64,000 nt of DNA from Gemmatimonadota bacterium (GCA_040388535.1 JAZKBR010000001.1:420821-484820); one strand, 5' to 3'; counted from the stretch's first letter, positions 25,122 through 34,758 are shown. The notes: generated from the letters alone by a model not told the origin. Program-made: numbers and translations.

Positions 25122-27107
25122 ATGACGACGCACACTCGCGACGCGATGGCGACCGCACTCGTGGTATTCCTCGCGGCGGGCGGGATCTGGTGGGCAAGGA
25201 GAGCCGCCGCGGTCCAGCCACGTGCGGAAATCGGCACGGCGACGACACGACACTCGTCGCTGCACGACACCTCCCCGGCGCTGGGCACGATGTCGGTCGA
25301 CCGCGCTGGCGAGGTCGATCTGGCACGAGAAGCCGAACGAGAGCTTCCGCCCGATGCTGTCGCGCCGCCCGCGGACCAAGCTGTTGAGTCGGCGCAGGAA
25401 CAGCGCGACACAATCCGGATCGTCTCGCCGGCAGGAGCACGCGCGGTCGAGCAAACTTTGATGGGGACGAAGCCCGCGGCTCGACTCGTCGCCAACATCG
25501 AGGGCGCAGGTCTTGGCTTCACCGGCCCGCAGGGAAATGGCCGCGGCGGACTCGACTACTCGCTGGCCGTCGGCCCCAATCACATCGTCGCGATCGTGAA
25601 CGGCGGCGGCCTCCACATCTGGACCAAGCGCGGACGGCCCGACGCGAAGAGCGGGCGCCCAATGTTTGACAGCACCGGACGCGTGCTCTACGGGCCCGTG
25701 AACGTGCGCCAGATCTGGAAAGGATTCGGCGGACAGTGCGACACGCGCGGCAGCGGCGATGCCGTGGTCCGCTATGACCAGCTCGCCAATCGCTGGCTCG
25801 TGGTTGTCCCCCTCTTCAGCCGATATCCGCACATCGCGGGTCAACAACCGTATCCCGAGATCGGCGTCCCCACGGTGAGCCGCCGCGGGCAAGCCAGCCA
25901 GCCGGGCGGCGCGCTCACGCTCGACGCCCCCGACTCCGCAGCCCAGGCTGCGAATGCGCCAGTTCGTCGACCCTCCGCCAGCACGACGGATTCTGCGGCT
26001 CGCGCTCGCGCAGCCACTCCGACTCGTCGCCCCGCCCTCCCTCCCGATGGTGTTCCACCTGCGCCGGACACTACTGTCGGCACCTACGGCATCTGCTACG
26101 CCGTGAGCACGTCCGCCGACCCGCTCGGCAGCTACTATCGCTACGAATTCATCCGGCCGTATTTCCCGGACTATCCTCGGCCCGCCATCTGGCCTGACGG
26201 TTACTACATCCCCACCAGCACCAGCGACGACTTCATCCAGAAGCACGCATGCGTGGCCGACCGTGCGAAAATGCTCAAGGGCGAGGATGCGACCGAACAG
26301 TGCATCATCGTCAACGGCATCCCGTTCCTCAACATGGCCGATCTCGACGGCACGCAATTGCCGCCCCCCGGTGCGCCGAATCCCGTGCTGGCCGCGGGCG
26401 GCAGCCAGTTGCGCGGCGCCCTCGAAGACTCGGTGCTCTATTCGTGGCAATTTCACGTCGACTGGAAAGAGCCGGCCAACACCAGGCTGACTGGTCCGGT
26501 GATGATCCCTGTGGCACCATATCACTTTCTCTGCGATGGGCAGCTGACGCAGTGTGTGCCGCAACCGGAGAACAAGACTCGACTCGACCCGCAGGGTGAC
26601 AAACTGATGGCGCGGGTGACGTATCGTCGCATCGGGAATGTCGAGCACCTGCTCGCAGCGCATTCGATCAACACGTCGCTCAATGGCGGCGGAGTACGCT
26701 GGTATGAATTGCGAATCGATCGAGATCGAGCGCTGCGTCTGCATCAGCAAGGGACCTATGCGCCAGGCATGGCGAAAGACTCGCTCTATCGCTGGCTGCC
26801 GAGTGCCGCGATGGACAAGTTCGGCAACATCGGCATCGGCTATTCCTTTGGTGGCCTGCCCCACCACGTCGGGATCCGCTTCGCCGGCCGGCAACCGGGC
26901 GATCCGAAGGGTCGGCTCACTCTGGCCGAGGCGATCGTGATCGAGGGCGGAGGATCACAGACGGCCTCCCGATGGGAGGATTACACCCAGACTGCCGTCG
27001 ACCCGGATGATGACTGCACCATCTGGCACGTCGGTGCCTATGTGCGGGCTGGGACTACGGCTTCCTCGTCGAGGATTTCGGCGTTCAGGATGCCGGGGTG
27101 CAAGTGA
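25122..27107 (+). CDS. Large secreted protein of unknown function
   Basis: 661 residues. The N-terminus MTTHTRDAMATALVVFLAAG with GIWWARRAAAVQ looks like a signal anchor. After a disordered segment, a conserved-looking module begins: GLDYSLAVGPNHIVAIVNGG and GLHIWTKRGRPDAKSGR. Further blocks are DAVVRYDQLANRWLVV, YAVSTSADPLGSYYRYEF, FPDYPRPAIWPDGYYIPTS and SRWEDYTQTAVDPDDDCTIW. The tryptophan-rich repeating strands suggest a beta-propeller, and similar blocks occur in secreted hydrolase-associated proteins, but I cannot name a family. A low-complexity Ala/Pro/Arg insert lies at about 265-325. Repeat clusters on both sides. Confidence 0.75.
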   Translation: MTTHTRDAMATALVVFLAAGGIWWARRAAAVQPRAEIGTATTRHSSLHDTSPALGTMSVDRAGEVDLAREAERELPPDAVAPPADQAVESAQEQRDTIRIVSPAGARAVEQTLMGTKPAARLVANIEGAGLGFTGPQGNGRGGLDYSLAVGPNHIVAIVNGGGLHIWTKRGRPDAKSGRPMFDSTGRVLYGPVNVRQIWKGFGGQCDTRGSGDAVVRYDQLANRWLVVVPLFSRYPHIAGQQPYPEIGVPTVSRRGQASQPGGALTLDAPDSAAQAANAPVRRPSASTTDSAARARAATPTRRPALPPDGVPPAPDTTVGTYGICYAVSTSADPLGSYYRYEFIRPYFPDYPRPAIWPDGYYIPTSTSDDFIQKHACVADRAKMLKGEDATEQCIIVNGIPFLNMADLDGTQLPPPGAPNPVLAAGGSQLRGALEDSVLYSWQFHVDWKEPANTRLTGPVMIPVAPYHFLCDGQLTQCVPQPENKTRLDPQGDKLMARVTYRRIGNVEHLLAAHSINTSLNGGGVRWYELRIDRDRALRLHQQGTYAPGMAKDSLYRWLPSAAMDKFGNIGIGYSFGGLPHHVGIRFAGRQPGDPKGRLTLAEAIVIEGGGSQTASRWEDYTQTAVDPDDDCTIWHVGAYVRAGTTASSSRISAFRMPGCK

Positions 27108-27390
27108 AGTCGCCCTGAACGAAGTGAGGGGGCGGAGGGCCGAATCAAGGTTGTCGCCCTGAACGAAGTGAGGGGGCGGAGGGCCGAATCCAGGTTGTCG
27201 CCCTGAACGAAGTGAGGGGGCGGAGAGCCGAATCAAGGTTGTCGCCCTGAACGAAGTGAGGGGGCGGAACATGGAACCGCCGCGATGCCTTGCCCCCTCG
27301 CTGCGCTCAGGGCGACAACACTTGGGGTGAGCTCCGCCCCCTCGCTGCGCTCAGGGCGACAGCGCTCAGGGCGACAAGGCTCAGGGTGAC
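27108..27390. repeat. Family 2 repeat cluster
   Basis: Four near-identical forward units of about 43 bp (CGCCCTGAACGAAGTGAGGG followed by GGCGGAGGGCCGAATCNAGG) in direct tandem, then inverted CCCTCGCTGCGCTCAGGG units. The tandem part is a recent amplification. It occupies the gap between the unknown secreted protein and pepX. Confidence 0.9.
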
Positions 27391-27466
27391 AACCCAACCC
27401 AGCCAGCAATCCCGACGTATCCTTCCTGACCTCCCCGTTACAGCGAACCACCAAATCGGATCTGCC

Positions 27467-29437
27467 ATGATCTCTGCCACGAGCCGTTTCCGCGCTGCGC
27501 TCTCACTGACCGTAGCCCTTGCGCTGACACAGTTCAGCGCTGCCGCAGCCCAGAATCGCGGCGGCCCCCCCGGACCACCACCCGCTTCAGGGATCGGCCC
27601 CAACGGCAAGCTCGCCCCGATCGTGAAAGACGGGATGATGCAGCCCGTGCTCGAATTCGCCGACACCAGCCAGATCATCCGGCAGTCGCTCTGGGTCGAG
27701 ACCAATTTCGACAGCGACCACGACGGCAAGCTCGATCGGGTACACGTGCAGGTCACCCGACCCGGCGCCGCCGAGAAGGCCGGGCTCAAGATCCCGACGC
27801 TGATGCTCTCATCGCCGTACATCGGGCCGACCAACGGCAACTCGGTCGATTGGGATGTCAACCAGGAGCTGGGTGCACCATCGCCGGCGCGCATCCTCAC
27901 ACCGTTCCGCCCCTTCAGTGACAGCATGCGCCTGAATCCGGGGCCGACCAACTGGGTGTCGCGTGGCTTCGCCGCGGTTGCGGTGGAGAATGCCGGCACC
28001 GGCCTGTCGTCCGGCTGCCCAACTGTGGGTGACGGTATCGAGAACATCACGCCGAAGTTTGCCATCGACTGGCTCAATGGCCGCGCGAAGGGATTCACCA
28101 CCATCGATGGCAACGTGCAGGTGTACGCATCCTCGTGGTCGAGCGGCAAGGTCGGGATGACCGGCACGTCGTATGAAGGGACGATGCCTCTCGCCGCGGC
28201 GGTCACCGGCGTCGAGGGACTCGAGGCGATCATTCCGATCTCGCCCAACACATCGCAATACCGCTACTACCGCTCGAACGGCCTGGTCCGTTCACCCGGC
28301 GGCTACCTCGGCGAGGACGTGCACGCGTTGTACGACTTCGTTCACTCGGGTCGCGTGCGCCAGGCGTGTGACAGCATCTGGCGCGATGGCATCTTCGCCC
28401 AGGCCGATCGTCAGAGCGGCGACTACAACCAGTTCTGGGCCGATCGCGACCAGACGCCGCTGGTGAAAAACATCCACGCCGCGGTGCTCTTCGCGCACGG
28501 CTTCAACGACTGGAATGTGATGCCGGAGCATACCATCCGGATGTGGGACGCGCTCAAGAAGCGGCTCCCGTCTGCGAAGCTCTACATGAGCCAGGGTGGC
28601 CACGGCGCGCCACCGCCACAGGAGATCCAGGCCAAGTGGTGGGCCCACTATCTCTATGGCGTCAACAACGGCGTCGACACCCTGCCGCGCGTGATGATTG
28701 TGCAGTCCAACGCGGTCGCGGCGCCTGCGCCTGAGGCAGCGCCTGGCCGCCCGCGATTCACCCCGACTCCGGCGCCGGCATTCTTTTCGGATTACCCGCT
28801 TCCTGGCTCGGCCGCGGTGGAGCTGCATCTCACCAAGGGAGGCAGGGCCGTGGGCACGCTGCAGTTTGCAAAGGCGGGATCGCAGGGCAGCGAGAAGTTG
28901 ACCGACGACGTCCACGTCTCTCCTGCGACGATGGCGCTTGCCGGCTCTTCGCCCAACCGCCTGCTCTACGCGCTCCCGGCGCTCAAGGAGGCCGTGCATC
29001 TCTCGGGTCGCACTGTCGTCACGCTCAAGCTTGCTGCGAGCAAGCCGGCCGTGAACCTCTCGGTATATCTGGTGACGCTGCCGTATGACTCGACGCGCAT
29101 TGGCAGCGCAGGACAGGTGGGAGTGGTCACGCGTGGCTGGGCGGATCCGCAGAACTACAAGTCACTCACCAGCGACGCAGACTACACCTCCAAGGAGAAG
29201 GGCACGCCGCTCACTCCCGGCAAGTTCTACACGATGACCTTCCCGCTGCAGGCGGATGACCAGGTGATCCTCCCCGGACAGCAGCTCGCGTTGATGATTT
29301 TCTCGAGCGATGCGGGGTTCACCCTGCACCCGGCGCCGGGGAGCGAGATCACCATCGACCTCGATGGATCATCGTTCACGATTCCGGTGGTCGGTGGTAC
29401 GGCGGCGCTCAAGGCCGCGCTGGGCAAGTCACCCTGA
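27467..29437 (+). CDS. Secreted S15-family (Xaa-Pro dipeptidyl-peptidase-like) peptidase
   Basis: 656 residues. Signal peptide at 1-28 (ending AAAAQ). The S15 alpha/beta-hydrolase triad is visible: Ser235 in GMTGTSYEGTMP, Asp348 in HGFNDWNV and His379 in SQGGHGAPP. The C-terminal beta-sandwich (PepX_C-like, about 470-650) contains FSDYPLPGSAAVELHLTKGG and SVYLVTLPYDSTR. It should cleave Xaa-Pro dipeptides or related acyl bonds outside the cytoplasm; alternatives in the family are glutaryl-acylase or cocaine-esterase-like activity. The last residues Lys-Ser-Pro and TGA come from a family 2 repeat. Confidence 0.9.
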   Translation: MISATSRFRAALSLTVALALTQFSAAAAQNRGGPPGPPPASGIGPNGKLAPIVKDGMMQPVLEFADTSQIIRQSLWVETNFDSDHDGKLDRVHVQVTRPGAAEKAGLKIPTLMLSSPYIGPTNGNSVDWDVNQELGAPSPARILTPFRPFSDSMRLNPGPTNWVSRGFAAVAVENAGTGLSSGCPTVGDGIENITPKFAIDWLNGRAKGFTTIDGNVQVYASSWSSGKVGMTGTSYEGTMPLAAAVTGVEGLEAIIPISPNTSQYRYYRSNGLVRSPGGYLGEDVHALYDFVHSGRVRQACDSIWRDGIFAQADRQSGDYNQFWADRDQTPLVKNIHAAVLFAHGFNDWNVMPEHTIRMWDALKKRLPSAKLYMSQGGHGAPPPQEIQAKWWAHYLYGVNNGVDTLPRVMIVQSNAVAAPAPEAAPGRPRFTPTPAPAFFSDYPLPGSAAVELHLTKGGRAVGTLQFAKAGSQGSEKLTDDVHVSPATMALAGSSPNRLLYALPALKEAVHLSGRTVVTLKLAASKPAVNLSVYLVTLPYDSTRIGSAGQVGVVTRGWADPQNYKSLTSDADYTSKEKGTPLTPGKFYTMTFPLQADDQVILPGQQLALMIFSSDAGFTLHPAPGSEITIDLDGSSFTIPVVGGTAALKAALGKSP

Positions 29438-29546
29438 ACGAAGTGAGGGGGCGGAACATCGAGTAGAGAAAGTCACCCTGAGCGAAGCGAGGGGGCGGAG
29501 CATCGTTTCAGTACGACACTCCGCCCCCTCACTGCGTTCAGGGTGA
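29429..29546. repeat. Family 2 repeat cluster
   Basis: Two forward units and one inverted unit; the first overlaps the pepX stop codon (TCACCCTGAACG). The inverted unit faces the convergent small gene at 29552-29719, so the cluster may terminate transcription from both sides. Confidence 0.88.
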
Positions 29547-29551
29547 CTGCG

Positions 29552-29719
29552 TCAGTTCTTGATGACGATGATCGGCCGCTCTTCCGGCTCCACTTCGACC
29601 GTCCGCTCAGTCTTGACGGTGGTCTCCTTCTTGTATTTGCTGTCACGGCCCAGATCGGAGTCGTGCTCGGTCTCGGTGGTCACTTCGGTTGTCTCGATAA
29701 CTTTCTTGTCGTCGCTCAT
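29552..29719 (-). CDS. Small charged protein
   Basis: 55 residues, MSDDKKVIETTEVTTETEHD followed by SDLGRDSKYKKETTVKTERT. It is highly hydrophilic, rich in Thr/Glu/Lys and without hydrophobic core until a terminal PIIVIKN. A GGAG site lies 9 nt before the ATG. The longer frame to 30148 has no support. No family recognised; the composition suggests an intrinsically disordered protein. Divergent from the trehalose operon. Confidence 0.55.
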   Translation of the reverse strand: MSDDKKVIETTEVTTETEHDSDLGRDSKYKKETTVKTERTVEVEPEERPIIVIKN

Positions 29720-29939
29720 TGGCTGGACTCCTGCAGAATGGTGGACTTCAGGCAAGGGGACGGCGGAGCGGGGATTCCAGACACGCCAGATGCAGCATTG
29801 CGCGTGTGATGACGCGCGAGTGCCTGAATCGTCGAGGTTGCTCACTGCAACGGTCGGCGGTACCGGGGGTGGACCAATACCGTCGTGATTCGTTAAGGTG
29901 CGTTGGTCGCCGTGTTCCCCGGCTGCAGGAGAATCTGCA

Positions 29940-32192
29940 TTGCGCCTCTCACTTCGATTCGTCGCCCCCCTGCTGATTGTCCTGGCGCTGCTCGCCTGGT
30001 TTGTGGTTCCGCTTGCCGACCAACTCACCCTGCGCTGGTTCGTCCGCGACCTCGATATCCGCTCCCACCTGATAGCCACGACGGTGGAGGATCCCCTCCA
30101 GGACCTGCTGGCGACCGGCAACCGCACGCGGATGGTGCAGTACTTCACCCGGATCGGACAGGACGAACGCCTCTACGCCCTCGCGTTCTGTCCGGCAAAT
30201 GGCGACAGCCTGTTCGGGACCGCCACCTTTCCTGCCGACATCCAGTGCGGTAACCTGGCGCATTTCACGACCCTGGAAAGTCGCTTCATCACCGGCGCGC
30301 ACGGACCACTCCTGGTCTCGCTGGAGCCGCTGGAATCCGGCGGGGGGACCGCCGGCACCCTGGTGCTACTGCACGATATGGGGTTTGTCGCGCGCCGGAG
30401 CGAAGAGACGCGGCAGTATCTCTTCTTCTTCATTGGCGGACTCGCGCTGGTGGTGTCCCTGATCACGGTCGTGGTCGCGCAATTGAGCTGGCGCGGCTGG
30501 GAGCGAGGCTTTCGGGCGCTCACCCGTGGTGAAGGGCTGCTGCGACCCTCGGTCGAACCCAACATGCCGGAGCTGCGCCCGATTGCGCGCGACCTCCGGG
30601 CATTGATCGCCGACCTCGAGGCCGAGCATCGCGCCCGGGACGTCGACCAGGTCACCTGGACCGTCGATACGCTGCGCGGAATCCTGCGCGACGATTTGCC
30701 GGGGCAGGAAGTGATGGTGGTATCGAATCGGGAACCGTACATCCATATGAAGACGCCGGATGGTGTTGAGGTCTGGCGACCCGCGAGCGGCCTGGTCACC
30801 GCACTCGAACCGATCATGCGGGCCTGCTCCGGGACCTGGATCGCGCACGGGAGCGGCACAGCGGACCGCGAGACGGTCGACAGCCACGATCGCATCGCCG
30901 TGCCACCCGACGCACCGAGCTATCGGCTGCGGCGCGTGTGGATGACGCCGGAAGAGGAAGCGGGATACTACTACGGCTTCGCCAACGAGGGACTCTGGCC
31001 CCTCTGCCACAACGCGCACGTGCGGCCGGTATTCCGGACCGGCGACTGGGACGAATACGTCCGGTTGAATCGTCGCTTCGCCCACGCGGTGGTCGCCGAG
31101 TCAGGCAAGCCCGATCCGATTGTCCTGGTGCAGGACTATCACTTCGCGCTCTTGCCTCGGATGATCAAGGAACTGCTTCCGGATGCAACGGTGATTGCCT
31201 TCTGGCATATCCCCTGGCCGAACCCTGAAGCGTTCGGCATCTGCCCCTGGCGCGATGAACTGCTCGACGGCATGCTTGGCAGCTCGATCCTCGGCTTCCA
31301 TACCGGTTTCCACTGCAACAACTTCGTCGACACCGTTGACCGTTACCTGGAAGCGCGCGTCGATCGGGAGATGTTCACCGTCTCGTATCGCGGGAAGCTC
31401 ACGGCCATCAAGCGATATCCCATTTCCATCGCGTGGCCGCCAGCCCCTGAATTGCTCGACACCACTGTCTCCGATTGTCGCACGGCCATCCGGCATCGTG
31501 ACCTGTTGCCGGCCGACCACGCGGTCGGTGTCGGCGTGGATCGCCTGGACTATACCAAGGGGATCGAGGAGCGCCTGCGGGCCGTGGAACGCTTCCTGGA
31601 CCTGCATCCCGCGTGGGTCGGTCGCTTCACCTTCGTGCAGATCGCGGCGCCCACACGGGTGAACATCGGGGAGTACCGGGACTACGAGAGCCGGGTCCGG
31701 GCGCTGGCCGCGCAGATCAACGCCCGGTTCGCTGGCGACCACCCGCCGGCCATCATTCTCAAGGTCGAGCACCATCAGCCGCGGCAGGTCTACGAGTACT
31801 ATCGCGGCAGCGATTTCGCGCTCGTCAGCAGTCTGCATGACGGCATGAATCTGGTGGCCAAGGAGTTTGTCGCGGCGCGCGACGACGAGCGCGGGGTCCT
31901 CATTCTCAGTCAGTTCACCGGTGCCGCGCGCGATCTCCCGGAAGCAATCATCGTCAACCCGTATGACACCGAACAGTGCGCGGCGGCGATCGCGATGGCC
32001 CTGGCCATGCCCCCCTCGGAACAGCGGGTCCGGATGCGGCTCATGCGAGGCCTCATCCAGGAATTCAATGTCTACCGGTGGGCCGGACAGATGCTCATCG
32101 ACGCGGCACGAATGCGACGCCACAGCCGGTTGATTGCCCGGGGAATGAACGACGACTCCCGCACCACCATCTCCGCAGCGAGATCACGGTGA
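29940..32192 (+). CDS. otsA: Membrane-anchored trehalose-6-phosphate synthase with N-terminal sensor-like domain
   Basis: 750 residues. Residues 5-26 and 160-184 are transmembrane; between them lies an extracytoplasmic domain of about 130 residues like those of signal sensors, followed by a HAMP-like helical linker to about 255. The rest is a complete GT20 enzyme: VVSNREPY, VLVQDYHFALLPRMI, FWHIPWPNPEAFG, GVDRLDYTKGIEERL (the Arg/Lys that hold phosphate) and SLHDGMNLVAKEFVAAR (ribose-binding Glu). It joins UDP- or GDP-glucose to glucose-6-phosphate. TTG at 29940 is preferred over GTG at 29898 because AGGAG lies 8 nt upstream. The stop overlaps otsB by 4 bp. Confidence 0.9.
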   Translation: MRLSLRFVAPLLIVLALLAWFVVPLADQLTLRWFVRDLDIRSHLIATTVEDPLQDLLATGNRTRMVQYFTRIGQDERLYALAFCPANGDSLFGTATFPADIQCGNLAHFTTLESRFITGAHGPLLVSLEPLESGGGTAGTLVLLHDMGFVARRSEETRQYLFFFIGGLALVVSLITVVVAQLSWRGWERGFRALTRGEGLLRPSVEPNMPELRPIARDLRALIADLEAEHRARDVDQVTWTVDTLRGILRDDLPGQEVMVVSNREPYIHMKTPDGVEVWRPASGLVTALEPIMRACSGTWIAHGSGTADRETVDSHDRIAVPPDAPSYRLRRVWMTPEEEAGYYYGFANEGLWPLCHNAHVRPVFRTGDWDEYVRLNRRFAHAVVAESGKPDPIVLVQDYHFALLPRMIKELLPDATVIAFWHIPWPNPEAFGICPWRDELLDGMLGSSILGFHTGFHCNNFVDTVDRYLEARVDREMFTVSYRGKLTAIKRYPISIAWPPAPELLDTTVSDCRTAIRHRDLLPADHAVGVGVDRLDYTKGIEERLRAVERFLDLHPAWVGRFTFVQIAAPTRVNIGEYRDYESRVRALAAQINARFAGDHPPAIILKVEHHQPRQVYEYYRGSDFALVSSLHDGMNLVAKEFVAARDDERGVLILSQFTGAARDLPEAIIVNPYDTEQCAAAIAMALAMPPSEQRVRMRLMRGLIQEFNVYRWAGQMLIDAARMRRHSRLIARGMNDDSRTTISAARSR

Positions 32193-32971
32193 TTTCGCCA
32201 CTGCGTCGGTCGCGGGCCCGACTCCCGCCCCCGAACCGACTGGCGACGGAAGATCGCGCCTACTTTCTGGACATCGACGGCACGCTGCTCGAAATGGCGG
32301 CCTCCCCCGGGCTGGTGCGGGTCGACCGCGACGTCCGCGATGCGATCGAGCAGCTCTTGCAGAGCGCGGGTGGTGCGGTCGCCCTGATCAGTGGCCGGAC
32401 GATTGCCGACATCGATCACCTCTTTCCGTCGCATCGCGTCGCCGTCGCGGGACAGCATGGCGCCGAACGGCGCGATGCCAGCGGCGTCCGCACAACGCCT
32501 CGCGCACCGTCCCGTCTCTGGGAAGAGGTGCGCACGCAGCTGCGCGCGGTCGCGGCGCGTCACCCCGGCCTGACGGTAGAAGACAAGGGGATGTCGCTCG
32601 CCCTGCACTACCGCCGGGCCACCTCACTGGCGAGTTTCGCGCATCAATTCATGAAGTTGCTGCAGCTGGAGCTTGGGCCCGACTTCATGACCCAGCGAGG
32701 GAAGCGCGTGATCGAGCTCAAGCCGGCGGGGACGGACAAGGGGGCAGCCATCGTCGCCTTCATGTCCGAGGCGCCCTTCGCAGGCCGGGTCCCCGTCTTT
32801 CTTGGGGATGATGCCACCGATGAATACGGCTTCGATGTCGTCAACGGCCTGGCTGGTGTCTCGGTGAAAGTCGGTGCCGGCGCCACCATAGCACGGTGGC
32901 GCCTGGAGGATGTCAGCGCCGTCCGGGAGTGGCTCGAGCGAGAAATCCAGGTAACGGAGAGCGCCAGGTGA
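32189..32971 (+). CDS. otsB: Trehalose-6-phosphate phosphatase
   Basis: 260 residues, HAD superfamily: motif I YFLDIDGTLLEMA (Asp-x-Asp nucleophile and acid/base), motif II ALISGRTIADI, motif III lysine region, motif IV VFLGDDATDEYGFDVV. It dephosphorylates the OtsA product to trehalose in the cytosol. The GTG start is inside the otsA stop (GTGA, 4-bp overlap) and the stop overlaps the GH15 gene the same way. The order otsA-otsB-GH15 with two GTGA overlaps means coupled translation. Confidence 0.94.
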   Translation: MISPLRRSRARLPPPNRLATEDRAYFLDIDGTLLEMAASPGLVRVDRDVRDAIEQLLQSAGGAVALISGRTIADIDHLFPSHRVAVAGQHGAERRDASGVRTTPRAPSRLWEEVRTQLRAVAARHPGLTVEDKGMSLALHYRRATSLASFAHQFMKLLQLELGPDFMTQRGKRVIELKPAGTDKGAAIVAFMSEAPFAGRVPVFLGDDATDEYGFDVVNGLAGVSVKVGAGATIARWRLEDVSAVREWLEREIQVTESAR

Positions 32972-34758
32972 ACACGCTTGATCTTGCGCTGATCGGCAAC
33001 GGCACCATCGGTCCGCTGGTGGACGCCCTCGGGAGTGTCGTGTGGGGCTGTTTCCCGCGCTTCGACGGCGACCCGGTCTTCTGCTCGCTCCTGCAGGACG
33101 GCACCGTTGCGGCGGTGCCCTGGGGATCCTACTCGATCGAGTTGCTGGACCTGGACCGTCACGAGCAGGCCTACCAGGAAAACACTCCGATTCTCGTCAC
33201 GCGACTCTGGGATGCGCACGGCAGCGGCGTCGAGATCACCGATTTCTGCCCCCGCTTCCGCCTGCACGACCGGGTCGTCGCCCCGATGATGCTGATCCGG
33301 ACCATTCGCCCGCTCGGGGGAACACCACGCATTCGCATCCGCGTGCGCCCGGCGCGCGACCACGGCGCTGCACCAGCGCCGGTGATCTTTGGTAGCAATC
33401 ACCTGCGATATCAGGGCACCGGGCTCGCGCTTCGGCTCACCTCTTCCGCGCCGGTCACGGCCCTGCTCGAGGAGCGGCCGCTGGTCGTCGATGGCCCGAT
33501 CACGCTGATTCTTGGCCCCGACGAAACCATCGACGAGTCGATCAACGAACTCGGGCGGCGCCTCGCCGAACAGACGACGCAGTACTGGCGCGACTGGGTG
33601 CGCAGTCTCGCGATTCCGTATGAATGGCAGGAGGCGGTGATCCGTGCTGCCATCACCCTCAAGCTGAACACCTTCGAGGATACCGGCGCCATCGTTGCGG
33701 CAGTCACCACGTCGATCCCGGAGGCGCCGAGCAGCGGCCGCAACTGGGACTACCGCTACTGCTGGCTGCGCGACGCGTATTTCGTGGTGGGCGCACTGAA
33801 CCGGCTCGGGGCGACGCGCATCATGGAGCGCTATCTCCGCTACATCGTGAACGTGGTCGCCGGGTCGCCGAACGCCGAGCTGCAGCCGGTCTATGCCGTA
33901 AATGGTGGGGTTGTCCCCGACGAAATCATCTGTGACACGCTTGCGGGTTATCGCGGCATGGGACCGGTGCGCCTCGGCAACCAGGCCTCCGCCCAGGTGC
34001 AGCATGATGTCTATGGCGCGGCGATCCTCGCCGCGAGCCAGATGTTTGCCGATCGCCGGCTGGCGCATCCCGGGGACGACGCGCTGTTCCGGTTGCTGGA
34101 ACGGCTGGGAGACCGCGCGGTCGCAAGCTTCGATCAACCTGACGCCGGCATCTGGGAGCTGCGCGGCATCGCCCGCATCCACACTTACTCATCCGCGATG
34201 TGCTGGGCGGCCTCTGATCGGCTCGCCCGCATTGCGCGACGACTCGGGCTGGGTGAGCGGGCGGACCACTGGAGGGCAGAGGCGGACCGAATCCGTGACG
34301 TCATCCTCCGGCGCGCATGGAACGCCGATCTCGGGAGCTTCACCTCGACCTTCGACGGGAAAGACCTTGACGCAGCCCTGCTCCACCTGCATGCGATCGG
34401 TCTTGTCGCGGGAGACGACCCGCGCTTCATCGGCACCGTGGACGCGATCGATCGGCAGCTGCGACGGGGCGATTTTCTGTTGCGGTATGATGAGCAGGAC
34501 GACTTCGGCTACATGACCAGCGCGTTCCTGGTATGTACCTTCTGGCATATCGAAGCGCTGGCGGTGATCGGACGGCACCAGCAGGCGCGGCTGCTCTTCG
34601 AGAAGGTCCTGACCTATCGCAACCGGCATGGGCTGTTCGCCGAGGACATCGATCCGGCGACGGGCGAGCAGTGGGGCAACTTTGTCCAGACCTACAGCAT
34701 GGTCGGGGTGATCAATTGTGCCCAGCGCCTTTCCCGCTCCTGGGAGGACGCGCCCTGA
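32968..34758 (+). CDS. Glycoside hydrolase family 15 protein (glucoamylase/trehalase-like)
   Basis: 596 residues, no signal peptide. An N-terminal beta-sandwich (LDLALIGNGTIGPLVDALGS) is followed by an (alpha/alpha)6 barrel: GRNWDYRYCWLRDAYFVVGA, then DAGIWELRG holding the likely general-acid Glu, and GEQWGNFVQTYSMVGVINCA holding the likely general-base Glu. This resembles GH15 enzymes that act as trehalases in actinobacteria and archaea. In an operon with OtsA and OtsB, intracellular trehalose hydrolysis is more probable than starch digestion, but substrate is not proven by sequence. GTG start in a 4-bp overlap. The 3' end overlaps a convergent gene by 47 bp. Confidence 0.9.
   Translation: MNTLDLALIGNGTIGPLVDALGSVVWGCFPRFDGDPVFCSLLQDGTVAAVPWGSYSIELLDLDRHEQAYQENTPILVTRLWDAHGSGVEITDFCPRFRLHDRVVAPMMLIRTIRPLGGTPRIRIRVRPARDHGAAPAPVIFGSNHLRYQGTGLALRLTSSAPVTALLEERPLVVDGPITLILGPDETIDESINELGRRLAEQTTQYWRDWVRSLAIPYEWQEAVIRAAITLKLNTFEDTGAIVAAVTTSIPEAPSSGRNWDYRYCWLRDAYFVVGALNRLGATRIMERYLRYIVNVVAGSPNAELQPVYAVNGGVVPDEIICDTLAGYRGMGPVRLGNQASAQVQHDVYGAAILAASQMFADRRLAHPGDDALFRLLERLGDRAVASFDQPDAGIWELRGIARIHTYSSAMCWAASDRLARIARRLGLGERADHWRAEADRIRDVILRRAWNADLGSFTSTFDGKDLDAALLHLHAIGLVAGDDPRFIGTVDAIDRQLRRGDFLLRYDEQDDFGYMTSAFLVCTFWHIEALAVIGRHQQARLLFEKVLTYRNRHGLFAEDIDPATGEQWGNFVQTYSMVGVINCAQRLSRSWEDAP

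Noticed and set aside
25029-26894. Long minus-strand ORF of 621 codons
   Set aside because: It is a high-GC shadow of the plus-strand secreted protein, has no ribosome-binding site or recognisable domain, and begins in repeat sequence.
24786-27390. CRISPR array
   Set aside because: Repeats occur in both orientations, spacers are themselves repeated and uneven, and no cas genes exist in the window.
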